DNA from: G963677185 sp963677185
GTDB lineage: Bacteria; Bacillota; Syntrophomonadia; Syntrophomonadales; Syntrophomonadaceae
Direction: 5' to 3'
DNA length: 64,000 bases
Assembly (NCBI GenBank): GCA_963677185.1
Contig: OY781889.1
Span: forward strand, 1,364,001-1,428,000
The position numbers were made by a program, and so were the translations under genes. The notes beneath the pieces were generated by a model that saw only the letters and a program-made list of their open reading frames with translations, had not been told where the DNA came from and did no database searches. Shown here in pieces: positions 9,314 to 17,593 of the stretch. Position 1 is the first letter of the stretch, and each line of letters opens with the position of its first letter.

Positions 9314-9793
9314 CACCGCTTTCTGTATATAAGGATAGTTGTTGCTGGCAAATTTTGCAATAAAAGCCCCTTTATTCGGGACAATTTTCCTATATAAAAT
9401 TTTTAATGGACCCTGATATTCCAGTAAACGCCCGAGATTTTTGCACAGGGCAGCATTTTTGTGAGCTGAGACAGAATATTAGAGTTAGAATGATATTGAA
9501 CAAAAACATACATAAAATAACATAAATAAACAAATGGGCTATACTAAACGAACATAAAGTGATAAAACAATAAATGACGCACTGCGATCAGCTTTGGCGG
9601 TTGACATGTGATTTGCAGTTACATGCTGAAGACTCCCGGAACAAGAGCAGTGGTTTGTACGGGTCGTTTGGTTTCTACCGGAATAATTGCAGGAGGGGGC
9701 GTTTTATGTCAGCTATGCAGGCCAACACATAGCCCGGTTGTTTTATAAATGGCTGAAGTAATTGAATTCTAATAATATCTGGAGGAATCTAAA
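9314..9793. promoter_or_regulatory. Divergent regulatory region before the ABC/nitrogenase-like operon
   Basis: The 480-bp region separates the divergent FIST gene and ABC operon. Its middle (9490-9580) is very A/T rich with repeated ACATA/ATAAA motifs. A TTGACA at 9602 has no convincing -10 at the right distance, and TATACT near 9541 lacks a good -35. At 9693-9700 a GGAGGGGG precedes an ATG opening an 8-codon peptide (MSAMQANT), which might be a leader peptide. The 9600-9700 segment is more GC rich and could fold, but I recognise no known riboswitch in it. The true gene start (9794) has GGAGG 8 nt upstream. Confidence 0.4.
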
Positions 9794-10933
9794 ATGTTAA
9801 ACATATGGTTCAAGAAGCATGTATCAAAAGGAATGGTCTTCTTACTGTGCATTGCGATGGCGGGTACGCTGCTGACTGGTTGCGGCAGCCTGACATCGCT
9901 GACATCGGGAGGCACGGATCCGGCCAGGACCGATTCATCCACCCGGGTAGTAACTGATATGGCGGACCGCAAGGTAGAAATCCCAGCCAGGATAAATACT
10001 GTTTATTGTGCCGTGCCGACCGCTGAAGCGATGGTTTATTCTTTGGCCCCGGAAAAGATGGCCGCCTGGGTTAATAAACCTACAGATGAAATGAATGTGT
10101 ACCTGAGCGACAGCGCCAAGAAGCTTCCGGTTCTCGGCGGCTGGATGGGTGAAAAATGCACAGCCAACCTTGAAGAAATAGCCAAGCTGGCGCCAGATCT
10201 CATCGTCTTCATGACCGATCTCGATCCTGTTAGCAAAGCGGCTGCGGCCCAGACCGCCGACAGCATAACACAGCAAACCAAGCGGCCGGTTATCGTTATG
10301 GACTCCATGTTTACGTCAATACCTGCAGTCTACAGGAGCATGGGAGACATTTTGGGTGTTAAGGACCGGGCTGAAACGCTGGCCAGTTATTCTGAGAAAA
10401 AAATGGCGGCCATCAGCGATATGGTTGCGAAAATCCCGGATGACAAACTGGTGAAAGTTTATTATGCAGAAGGTGCCTCCGGGCTTGCTACTGACCCGGC
10501 TGATTCGCACCATGCCGACGTTTTGAAGTTCGTAAGAGGTGTAAATGTTGCCGATGTGCCGGCCAAGGGCGGACAAGGAATGTCAGCCGTTTCAATGGAA
10601 CAGGTGCTGGCCTGGAATCCCGATGTCGTTTTAGTTAGCTCCTCGACGGGCGGCACCCAAAACTATCAAAGCATATTGACCGATGTCTCCTGGGCAAAAA
10701 TCAAGGCTGTTCAAAATAAAAAGGTATATATTACGCCTTTGCTCCCTTTTGGCTGGTTTGACCGTCCGCCTAATATCATGAGGATCAATGGAATCGTATG
10801 GCTCGGCAACCTGCTATATCCAGAATATGTAAAAGCTGACCTTAATAAAGAAACCAAAGAATTCTTCAAGCTCTTTTTCAACATGGAAGTGACCGATACC
10901 CAGGTTAATGAAATGCTCAAAAATGCTATATAA
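9794..10933 (+). CDS. ABC importer substrate-binding lipoprotein (BtuF/FecB class)
   Basis: The 379-residue protein has a signal peptide with lipobox LLTGC (Cys30), so it should be anchored outside the membrane. The mature part is a class III periplasmic-binding fold: VVTDMADRKVEIP at the start, VYCAVPTAEAMVY, LEEIAKLAPDLIVF, and WNPDVVLVSS in the second lobe. This class carries cobalamin, haem, siderophores and other metal chelates; the ligand cannot be told from sequence. The start has GGAGG 8 nt upstream. It is first in a run of ten same-strand genes. The 130-bp gap before the permease holds a strong hairpin, which may allow more binding protein than permease to be made. Confidence 0.9.
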   Translation: MLNIWFKKHVSKGMVFLLCIAMAGTLLTGCGSLTSLTSGGTDPARTDSSTRVVTDMADRKVEIPARINTVYCAVPTAEAMVYSLAPEKMAAWVNKPTDEMNVYLSDSAKKLPVLGGWMGEKCTANLEEIAKLAPDLIVFMTDLDPVSKAAAAQTADSITQQTKRPVIVMDSMFTSIPAVYRSMGDILGVKDRAETLASYSEKKMAAISDMVAKIPDDKLVKVYYAEGASGLATDPADSHHADVLKFVRGVNVADVPAKGGQGMSAVSMEQVLAWNPDVVLVSSSTGGTQNYQSILTDVSWAKIKAVQNKKVYITPLLPFGWFDRPPNIMRINGIVWLGNLLYPEYVKADLNKETKEFFKLFFNMEVTDTQVNEMLKNAI

Positions 10934-10979
10934 CCGCCAGCTGAATCACAACGGCCGGTGAGATAGTTTATATCATCAA

Positions 10980-11011
10980 CCTGAACAGGCGCTGAAAGGC
11001 GCCTGGTCAGG
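10980..11011 (+). other. Intercistronic hairpin between binding protein and permease
   Basis: CCTGA + CAGGCGC pair with GCGCCTG + TCAGG around a 6-nt loop (TGAAAG) with one internal mismatch. No U-tract follows, so it is more likely an mRNA-stabilising or attenuating hairpin than a full terminator. Such elements are common after the first cistron of ABC transporter operons. Confidence 0.5.
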
Positions 11012-11090
11012 CGGTTTACACCTTTGCGAGCGCATCAGGATTACATATAAGGAGCGGAACGACATTATTAAATCAGTTGTACATATCAAG

Positions 11091-12137
11091 GTGGCAGCAG
11101 ATGACGAGCCCCCTAAGGTCAAGAGCAAAAGGAGCGGGCTGGTGCTGGTAATTTTGCTGTTCGTACTTATCGCCATATTTCTATGGTCTTTTACGGTTGG
11201 CCGTTACGCGGTACCGCTGCCCGACTTGCTCACCGTATTTTTCAGAACGCTGTTTGGATTGCCGGCTACCTGGTCTGAAACCCTGGAAACCGTGCTATTT
11301 AATATCCGAATACCTAGAATTATAGTAGCTCTGGTTATTGGAGCTGCGCTGGCAGCATCAGGCGCCGCCTACCAGGGTCTTTTTCGCAATCCCATGGTGT
11401 CGCCCGACATTTTGGGAGCATCAGCCGGTGCAGGCTTTGGCGCTGCCATGGCAATTCTATATTCTGCAGATGCATTGACAATTCAATTGGCGGCTTTTGT
11501 GTGCGGAACTGCCGCTGTTATGCTGACATATTTTATCAGCCGGCTCATTGCCAAGGGGAACAATTCCGTCCTGGTTTTGGTTTTGACTGGCATAGTTGTA
11601 ACCAGCCTGTTTGCGGCTTTTATTTCCCTGGCTAAATATACGGCCGATCCCAACAACAAGCTGCCGGAAATATCCTTCTGGCTAATGGGAGGGCTGGCTT
11701 CGATAACCGCGAAAAACGTTTCCCGCTGTCTGATTCCGTTTATAATAGGCATCATTCCTATGTTTCTTCTGAAATATAAGCTTAACGCCCTTTCTTTTGG
11801 AGAGGAGGAAGCCCAGTCGCTGGGCCTGGATACAAGAAAAATCCGGTTTATCTACATAACTTGCGCGACCCTTCTAACCGCTTCAGCGGTGGCCACCGGG
11901 GGCATGATCGGCTGGGTGGGTCTCATTATTCCCCACCTGGCCCGGATGCTGGTGGGTCCCAATTACAAGTACATGCTGCCGGCGTCGGTATTGCTGGGCG
12001 GGGCCTATTTGCTGCTGATCGATGATCTTTCACGCACTCTATTTGCGGTAGAGATACCGCTCAGTATACTGACCGCCATTATCGGCGCGCCGTTTTTTAT
12101 CTACCTGTTATACAAAGGAAGGGAGTCGTGGACATGA
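11091..12137 (+). CDS. ABC importer permease (FecCD/BtuC family)
   Basis: This 348-residue polytopic protein has about nine to ten hydrophobic segments and FecCD family landmarks: FNIRIPRIIVALVIGAALA, GAAYQGLFRNPMVSPDILG, GMIGWVGLIIPHLARMLVGP and the C-terminal PLSILTAIIGAPFFIYLL. It forms the membrane channel for the adjacent binding protein. The start is uncertain. The GTG at 11091 has no Shine-Dalgarno, whereas AAGGAG at 11049-11054 lies 9 nt before an in-frame ATT at 11064; if the rare ATT start is used the protein gains nine residues. The 3' end overlaps the ATPase gene by ATGA. Confidence 0.9.
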   Translation: MAADDEPPKVKSKRSGLVLVILLFVLIAIFLWSFTVGRYAVPLPDLLTVFFRTLFGLPATWSETLETVLFNIRIPRIIVALVIGAALAASGAAYQGLFRNPMVSPDILGASAGAGFGAAMAILYSADALTIQLAAFVCGTAAVMLTYFISRLIAKGNNSVLVLVLTGIVVTSLFAAFISLAKYTADPNNKLPEISFWLMGGLASITAKNVSRCLIPFIIGIIPMFLLKYKLNALSFGEEEAQSLGLDTRKIRFIYITCATLLTASAVATGGMIGWVGLIIPHLARMLVGPNYKYMLPASVLLGGAYLLLIDDLSRTLFAVEIPLSILTAIIGAPFFIYLLYKGRESWT

Positions 12138-12913
12138 TATTGGAAATAAATGATGCATCTTTCGGTTACTCCAAGAAAACTATTCTCGAAAATATCTCAT
12201 TTAAGGTTGGAGCCAGTGAATTCTTGTGCCTGCTGGGCCCCAACGGTGTAGGCAAAACGACTCTTTTTAAGTCCATATTGGGCTTTATTGCAGTGAAAGG
12301 CGGGGAGATTAATCTTGATGGACGAAGCATCAAAAAATGGTCCCGGGCGTGTCTGGCCAGGGTAATTGGCTATGTGCCGCAGGCGCATACGACACCCTTT
12401 CCCTATACCGTAATAGATGTAGTATTAATGGGGAGAATAGCACATCTGGGCCCATTCTCATCCCCTTCCCGGGATGATGTTAAGATCGCGGAAGAATCCC
12501 TTGAAAGATTAGGCATTTCTCACTTGAAAGACAAGACCTATACAGAGATAAGCGGCGGTGAGAGGCAAATGGTGATTATTGCCCGCGCGCTGACCCAAAA
12601 GCCTCAGCTCCTGATCCTGGATGAACCAACCTCCAATTTGGATTATGGCAACCAGGTGAGGGTTCTGCTGCAAATAAAAAAGCTGGCCGAAGACGGGATA
12701 GGTGTGGTCATGACCTCCCATTTTCCCAACCATGCCTTCCTGTGCTCCTCAAAAGTTGCCCTGCTTAATAAAAATGGGTTTGAGATAGGTACAGCCGATT
12801 CACTCATAACCGAGGAAAACATGCGGGAGACTTATGGAATCAATGTGAGGATAACCAAACTTGCCGACAATCGTGGAGTTGATATGAAAAGCTGTGTTCC
12901 GCTGGCAAATTAA
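12134..12913 (+). CDS. ABC importer ATPase (FecE/BtuD family)
   Basis: A 259-residue nucleotide-binding subunit with Walker A GPNGVGKTT, Q-loop YVPQAHTTPFPYT, signature ISGGERQMV, Walker B LLILDEPTSNLD and switch His in MTSHFPNH. The arrangement is that of ATPases serving FecCD-type importers. The ATG at 12134 (ATGA overlap with the permease stop, GGGAG 8 nt upstream) is preferred to a GTG two codons earlier. The short C-terminal extension (INVRITKLADNRG) is normal for the family. It completes the importer that leads the nitrogenase-like gene set; 22 bp separate it from the next small ORF. Confidence 0.92.
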   Translation: MILEINDASFGYSKKTILENISFKVGASEFLCLLGPNGVGKTTLFKSILGFIAVKGGEINLDGRSIKKWSRACLARVIGYVPQAHTTPFPYTVIDVVLMGRIAHLGPFSSPSRDDVKIAEESLERLGISHLKDKTYTEISGGERQMVIIARALTQKPQLLILDEPTSNLDYGNQVRVLLQIKKLAEDGIGVVMTSHFPNHAFLCSSKVALLNKNGFEIGTADSLITEENMRETYGINVRITKLADNRGVDMKSCVPLAN

Positions 12914-12935
12914 ATTTTAAGATGGAGTGATTTTC

Positions 12936-13040
12936 ATGAACCACAGCGATGACCTTGATAAAATCGCTGATGATACACTCTTTTCGGTAAACAAAGGGGT
13001 ATTTGAAGATGGAAACCACCAGGATTGCGAATATGAATAG
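12936..13040 (+). CDS. Small acidic 34-aa ORF overlapping the nifH-like start
   Basis: GGAG with 8-nt spacing precedes an ATG that opens 34 codons (MNHSDDLDKIADDTLFSVNK, continuing to QDCEYE). The product is strongly acidic and unrecognised. It overlaps the nifH-like gene start by 32 nt in another frame, and its stop overlaps an internal ATG (13033) of that gene, so it may control nifH-like translation or be a true small protein. It might be chance coding, but the ribosome site and spacing in a tightly packed operon argue otherwise. Confidence 0.45.
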   Translation: MNHSDDLDKIADDTLFSVNKGVFEDGNHQDCEYE

Positions 13041-13863
13041 TGCAGACAAGAAACGCAGGCAGATAGCGATTTACGGCAAAGGTGGCATCGGTAAATCGAC
13101 TACCACTCAGAATTTGGCAGCTGCCCTGGCTATAAAAGGCAAGAAGATCATGCAGATCGGCTGCGACCCCAAATCGGATTCCACCAGGATGCTTATTGGC
13201 GGGCAAAGACAGCGGACCATTCTGGATTCTTTGCGCGAAAACGGGGAGGTCAAGCTGGATGACGTTATTAAAACCGGCTTCGGAGGCATTCGCTGTGTTG
13301 AGTCAGGCGGGCCGGAGCCCGGGGTGGGATGTGCAGGACGGGGCATAATTACTTCTATCGACTTGCTGGAAAGCCTGGGTGCCTATACCGATGATTTGGA
13401 CTATATATTTTACGATGTGCTGGGGGATGTAGTCTGTGGAGGCTTTGCCATGCCTATCCGGGAAGGAAAAGCTCGGGAAATATACATTGTTACTTCAGGT
13501 GAGCTGATGTCCATGTATGCAGCCAATAATATCTGCAAAGGAATCACCCGGTTTTCAGCCACCGGCGGCGCCCGCCTCGGCGGCATAATCGGCAATTCGC
13601 GCCGGGTTGATAAAGAAGAGGAATTGGTTAATGCATTTGCTGAAAAACTGGGGAGCCGGATGATTGAGTTGATTCCCTGGGACAGTATTGTCCATAAGGC
13701 CGAAATTAACAAGCAAACCGTGGTTCAATATGCCCCGGAATCTGCTCAAACCCAAATATACAGCCGTCTGTCCGCCAGTATTGACCAGAATAATAGCCTG
13801 GTAATACCAACGCCGATGGAGCTGGAAGAACTGGAAGACCTGGCCGGGCACTGGGGGGCATGA
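13009..13863 (+). CDS. NifH-like Fe protein (nitrogenase-like reductase component)
   Basis: This 284-residue protein is close to genuine NifH. It has P-loop GKGGIGKSTTTQN (residues 23-35), DPKSDSTRMLI switch I, and GVGCAGRG with Cys108 and the Arg of the ADP-ribosylation site. DVLGDVVCGGFAMPIRE contains Cys143 and is the NifH form of switch II rather than the BchL form. The two cysteines bind the 4Fe-4S cluster shared by the homodimer; ATP hydrolysis drives one-electron transfer to the NifDK-like partner. Start choice: the ATG at 13009 has AAAGGGG 9 nt upstream. A 10-20 residue extension before the P-loop is longer than in most NifH. The stop overlaps the nifD-like start (ATGA). There is no nifB, nifE or nifN in the window. 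Confidence 0.93.
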   Translation: METTRIANMNSADKKRRQIAIYGKGGIGKSTTTQNLAAALAIKGKKIMQIGCDPKSDSTRMLIGGQRQRTILDSLRENGEVKLDDVIKTGFGGIRCVESGGPEPGVGCAGRGIITSIDLLESLGAYTDDLDYIFYDVLGDVVCGGFAMPIREGKAREIYIVTSGELMSMYAANNICKGITRFSATGGARLGGIIGNSRRVDKEEELVNAFAEKLGSRMIELIPWDSIVHKAEINKQTVVQYAPESAQTQIYSRLSASIDQNNSLVIPTPMELEELEDLAGHWGA

Positions 13864-15407
13864 AAGAAATGGCGCTGGCGATTGAACCAAAGAACGCGAA
13901 GAACAGGGTGATTACAGGCGAGAGAACGCTTAACAGCCTGGTGATGGATATACCCGGTATGGTGTGCAAGCACGGCTGCTCCTATGTCGCCTGCAGAGGC
14001 CTGGTGCTGTCGCCAATAAGCGGCATTTTGATAATCACACATGGACCGGTGGGATGTTCGTATTATTCCTGGGGAGGGAATCGCCTCAGGCACCAGGCAG
14101 CCAACGCAGAGCATGATTATTACCGGTATAGCTTTTCGACGCAGATGGATGAAAGCGATGTCATTTTTGGCGGAGAAAAAAAGCTCAAACAGGCGATAAA
14201 AGAAGTGGTGGAAATGTTTCATCCTCCAGTTATAGCCGTGTGTTCAACCTGCCCGGTAGGACTCATCGGCGATGATGTAAAAAGCATTGCGGAAGAGGCT
14301 GAAAAGGAATACGGAGTTAAGGTGATGCCGTTCTCCTGTGAAGGATTCCGCAGTGTGCCCGGCTACCGGCTGGCCACCATGGGAATGGTTGAAAGCGTTA
14401 TGGGCGGAGGGAAAGGCACAGTGGGGCGATATCCGGTAAACATAATAGGGGAATTTTATAATGGTCTGAAAGCTGGAGAAATTGCTCGGATATTTGATCA
14501 TATCGGCTATGATATCGTGTCAGTGCTGATGGGAGACGGCAGCTATGAAGGCCTGGAAAACGCTCACCAGGCGAAACTAAATCTATTCGGCAGCGATAAG
14601 GCAGTGGCTGATTTAGCGGATGTCATGCGCGACCGGTTCGGTATTGACTGGATGGGATTTAACTTTATCGGGATGGATAATATTGTAAACTCTTTAAGAA
14701 ACATGGCGGCTTTTTTTGGCAGCCCGGAGTTAATATGCAAAACCGAAGAACTGATTGCCGAAGAACTGGGGATGATTGAAGACAGCATGAAAGCTTGCAA
14801 AGCGAAATTAAGAAACCGGATTGCGGTGGTGCAGGAAGATGAATTTGTATCCCGCCATTACCAGGCCCTGTTGTCCGACCTGGATGTCAATCCCGTCATG
14901 GTCGGGAATGAGCTGTTTTGCCGCTCAGGGCAAAATGAAATGAGCTTTATGTCGGCCATGGAAAGCGGCTGCGGTGCTCCCGGCGATAAACCAGGCGTGC
15001 GCTATGATATTGACCTGGAGCATTACCATATTAGCCTTCCGGCAAGGCTTTACGAAAAAATTAAAACCAGAACAACGATTAGCAGTGGAAACATTGTTCA
15101 TTCCCCCCTGGCTTGCGATAGGATCATGATTCCCCATCTCGCTCAAAATGAATCTGAACTTATGCTCGATGACATTCGACCGGACATCTTCTTTCCGGGC
15201 ATAAAAGATAAATTTGCCGGAGTGGGGTCCGGCTACACCTCCTGTTTTTTCAACGCCGACGACTTTAGATTTGACTATGGCGGATTTAGTGGAGCCATCC
15301 ATTTAGCCCGGGATTTGTCGATGGCTATTGATATGTCGAGCTGGCAAAATAATGTCGCACCCTGGAAAAGCAGGCCAAACGCCAGGGAGGTGAACCAGAA
15401 TGATTGA
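13860..15407 (+). CDS. NifD-like catalytic subunit lacking FeMo-cofactor ligands
   Basis: This 515-residue homologue of the nitrogenase alpha chain keeps the three P-cluster cysteines in their usual settings: Cys40 (KHGCSYVACRG), Cys66 (THGPVGCSYYSW) and Cys131 (CSTCPVGLIGDD). IIFGGEKKLK-type and FSCEGF blocks are also present. The residues that make nitrogenase reduce N2 are changed by my alignment. The cofactor Cys275 position is Ser245 (AKLNLFGSDK), the His442 position is Asn465 (FFNADDFRFDYGG), and the Gln191/His195 segment is shortened to SVPGYRLA. It therefore should not hold FeMo-co in the normal way. It resembles the full-length NifD branch more than the short CfbD/BchN proteins. It probably forms a heterotetramer with the next gene product. 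Substrate unknown; methylthioalkane reductase-like or tetrapyrrole/metal-chelate reduction are options. Confidence 0.88.
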   Translation: MKEMALAIEPKNAKNRVITGERTLNSLVMDIPGMVCKHGCSYVACRGLVLSPISGILIITHGPVGCSYYSWGGNRLRHQAANAEHDYYRYSFSTQMDESDVIFGGEKKLKQAIKEVVEMFHPPVIAVCSTCPVGLIGDDVKSIAEEAEKEYGVKVMPFSCEGFRSVPGYRLATMGMVESVMGGGKGTVGRYPVNIIGEFYNGLKAGEIARIFDHIGYDIVSVLMGDGSYEGLENAHQAKLNLFGSDKAVADLADVMRDRFGIDWMGFNFIGMDNIVNSLRNMAAFFGSPELICKTEELIAEELGMIEDSMKACKAKLRNRIAVVQEDEFVSRHYQALLSDLDVNPVMVGNELFCRSGQNEMSFMSAMESGCGAPGDKPGVRYDIDLEHYHISLPARLYEKIKTRTTISSGNIVHSPLACDRIMIPHLAQNESELMLDDIRPDIFFPGIKDKFAGVGSGYTSCFFNADDFRFDYGGFSGAIHLARDLSMAIDMSSWQNNVAPWKSRPNAREVNQND

Positions 15408-16758
15408 CCTGAAACCGCAAGAACATACGGCCAGACAAGCTCTGCGCATAAATCCGATAGCCGGCTGTCAGCCACTGGGGGCCATGTATGCCTCTATGGG
15501 GATTCACGGATGCATGCCGCACAGCCACGGAACTTCGGGCTGCAGCCGCTTCCAAAAAACCATGCTGAAAAGGCATTATCGTAAATTATTGAAGGTCACG
15601 ACCAGCGTATTAAAGGAATCCGCAGCCATTTTTGGCGGTGATGCCAGCTTGAAAACAGCCATAGAGAATGTTTTCGCAACATATAATCCGGAAATTATTG
15701 CCGTGCATACCACCTGCCTGAGCGAAACCATCGGGGATGATATCAAGGCTTGCCTTTATGATATCCCTGTTCCCGAAGGTAAATATGTCATTCACGCCAA
15801 TACTCCCAGTTATGCTGGTTCCCATATAACCGGATTCTCTAACCTGGTATCAGGCGCGATCCAGTATTTGGCCCAGGCGAACGGCTGCTCCAATAATAAG
15901 GCCTGCATCCTGCCGGGATTCATTAACCCTGGCGATATGCGGGAAATAAAACGAATTAGCCGCCTTATGGGAGTGGACAACATCATGTTTCCCGATACCT
16001 GCGGGGTATTTGGACAGCGGGGGGCGGAAAGGCTAAATGAATATCCGGCAGGCGGCACCAGGGTAGCGGATATCATAGACCTGGGAAATTGTAAAAAGAC
16101 CCTGGCCCTGGGGAAATATGCATCTGAAGCGGGTGCCGCCCAGCTCCAAAACCAATGCGGCGTGCCGTTTGAAGTTATGGATTTGCCCATAGGCATTGAC
16201 GCTACGGATCGACTGATTATGGAGCTGAAACAGCTTGGGAGGCAGGAGGTTCCCGGTGAGTTGGAAGAGGAAAGAGAACAGGTAATTGATGTCATACTGG
16301 ATGCCCATCCCTATTTTTACGGTAAAAAAGTGGCGTTATTTGGCGACCCTGACATAATAGTAGCCCTTGCGGAGTTCATTGCCAGCATTGGCATGATCCC
16401 CAGGTTTGCGGTTACCGGCACTCCCGGACCATATTTCGAGGAGCGCATGCAGGAGATTTTTAGTATGTATAATATTGATGGCGTTGTTAGAAGCTCGGCC
16501 GATCTTTTTGATTTGCAGCAATGGCTTAAAAATGAGCCAGTGGATTTGCTTATGGGTGATACCCATGGCAAACTATTGGCAAGAGCTGAAGACGTACCGT
16601 TGGTAAGAATCGGATTTCCGGTCATGGATAGACATGTTCATTCTTACCTGCCGATCGTTGGATACCGTGGAGCCATGCGCATATTGGAGATGATATTAAA
16701 TGCGCTGATGGACAGGCTCGACCGGGATAATCCGGAAAACGACCTGGTGTTTATTTAG
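15400..16758 (+). CDS. NifK-like beta subunit
   Basis: This 452-residue nitrogenase beta-chain homologue overlaps the nifD-like gene by 8 nt. P-cluster cysteines are present at Cys23 (INPIAGCQPLGA), Cys48 (SHGTSGCSRF) and Cys106 (VHTTCLSETIGDD). The serine-containing TPSYAGSH loop that flanks the P-cluster in NifK is also kept. The family pattern AAIFGG(D/Q)xxLKxA is clear at 75-88. The protein begins almost directly at the core, without the about 45-residue N-terminal extension of NifK. With the preceding gene it should build a P-cluster-bearing D2K2 complex reduced by the NifH-like protein. Retention of all six P-cluster cysteines with loss of the cofactor ligands is the key oddity of this pair. 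Confidence 0.88.
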   Translation: MIDLKPQEHTARQALRINPIAGCQPLGAMYASMGIHGCMPHSHGTSGCSRFQKTMLKRHYRKLLKVTTSVLKESAAIFGGDASLKTAIENVFATYNPEIIAVHTTCLSETIGDDIKACLYDIPVPEGKYVIHANTPSYAGSHITGFSNLVSGAIQYLAQANGCSNNKACILPGFINPGDMREIKRISRLMGVDNIMFPDTCGVFGQRGAERLNEYPAGGTRVADIIDLGNCKKTLALGKYASEAGAAQLQNQCGVPFEVMDLPIGIDATDRLIMELKQLGRQEVPGELEEEREQVIDVILDAHPYFYGKKVALFGDPDIIVALAEFIASIGMIPRFAVTGTPGPYFEERMQEIFSMYNIDGVVRSSADLFDLQQWLKNEPVDLLMGDTHGKLLARAEDVPLVRIGFPVMDRHVHSYLPIVGYRGAMRILEMILNALMDRLDRDNPENDLVFI

Positions 16759-16783
16759 CTATTAATTAATCGAGGTGATAGGC

Positions 16784-17593
16784 ATGGACTCTAATTTGTT
16801 TCGCAGGATCGCCGACAAGCAGGAAGCCGGTGAAGAAATGGCTATTGTAACAGTGATCGCGTCCAACGCTATGACAGCCGGCCGGCCCGGAGCGGTCATG
16901 GCCATCGACCAGTACGGACAGATAATGGGCGGCTCCATCGGAGATGATTTGCTGACAGAAAAGGTGAGAAAGGAAGCCGAAAAGTGCCTGAACAAAGGCC
17001 ATTCCCGTAAGATGACCATTGATTCTGAACATGACGGTATGGAGTTGTATATCAATGTGTTCAGTCACCGGGACCGGCTCATAGTTGTGGGATCAGGCAG
17101 CCTGGTGCTGGATATTTACCAGATGGCGCTAATTATCGGCTATGACATAACGATTATCGATAGCCGGGCGGAAACGCTCACCCGGGACAGATTCCCTCTG
17201 GCCCGCGAGCTGTTGCTGGGTGACATTGTGGAATTGCTCCAGGGATGTGAAATAGATGGAAATACCAGCATCGTCATTGCTTCTCACAATCATGAGTGGG
17301 ATCAGGTGGCGCTTAAGGCAGTGATTAGGTCATCCGCACGGTATATAGGAATACTGGGCAACAAACGCAAGGTAACCGCATACTTTGCCAAGCTTAATAT
17401 GATGGATGTTTCTGAAGAATGCATGGACAAGGTGCATATCCCTATCGGTCTTGATATCGGGGGGCAAAAAACAGCGGAAATCGCGCTGGCGGTGGTGGCC
17501 GAAATGCAGGCGGTAAAATACGGCCGTTCCGGCGGTTTTCTGACCGTAAAAAACGCAGTAAAGGGGATTGAAAAACGTGATGAACTATTTTGA
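16784..17593 (+). CDS. XdhC/CoxI-family protein
   Basis: This 269-residue protein has an N-terminal XdhC_CoxI part (TVIASNAMTAGRPGAVMAID, GGSIGDDLL) and a C-terminal Rossmann domain (RLIVVGSGSLVLDIYQMA; SRAETLTRDRFP; YIGILGNKRK; PIGLDIGGQKTAEIALAVVAE). Characterised relatives bind molybdenum cofactor, sulfurate it and insert it into xanthine dehydrogenase-type enzymes. No such enzyme is encoded here, so this copy may handle a metal cofactor for the nitrogenase-like complex (inference). The start at 16784 has GAGGTGA 6-8 nt upstream; a GTG at 16775 lies inside that ribosome site. Gap to the nifK-like gene is 25 bp; the 3' end overlaps the fmdE-like gene. Confidence 0.85.
   Translation: MDSNLFRRIADKQEAGEEMAIVTVIASNAMTAGRPGAVMAIDQYGQIMGGSIGDDLLTEKVRKEAEKCLNKGHSRKMTIDSEHDGMELYINVFSHRDRLIVVGSGSLVLDIYQMALIIGYDITIIDSRAETLTRDRFPLARELLLGDIVELLQGCEIDGNTSIVIASHNHEWDQVALKAVIRSSARYIGILGNKRKVTAYFAKLNMMDVSEECMDKVHIPIGLDIGGQKTAEIALAVVAEMQAVKYGRSGGFLTVKNAVKGIEKRDELF

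Noticed and set aside
9575..9600. CACTGCGA-like word as a possible B12 box
   Set aside because: No other cobalamin-riboswitch elements lie upstream; the flanking 150 bp are plain AT-rich sequence.
9650..9700. A TTTCTACC word resembling the J2/3 core of purine riboswitches
   Set aside because: The L2 and L3 loop sequences, the P3 stem and the 3' closing strand of the aptamer are absent, so it is a chance match.
13009..16758. Functional nitrogenase (N2 fixation)
   Set aside because: FeMo-cofactor Cys and His and the Gln/His activation residues are replaced in the NifD-like protein, and nifB/E/N are not present in the window.
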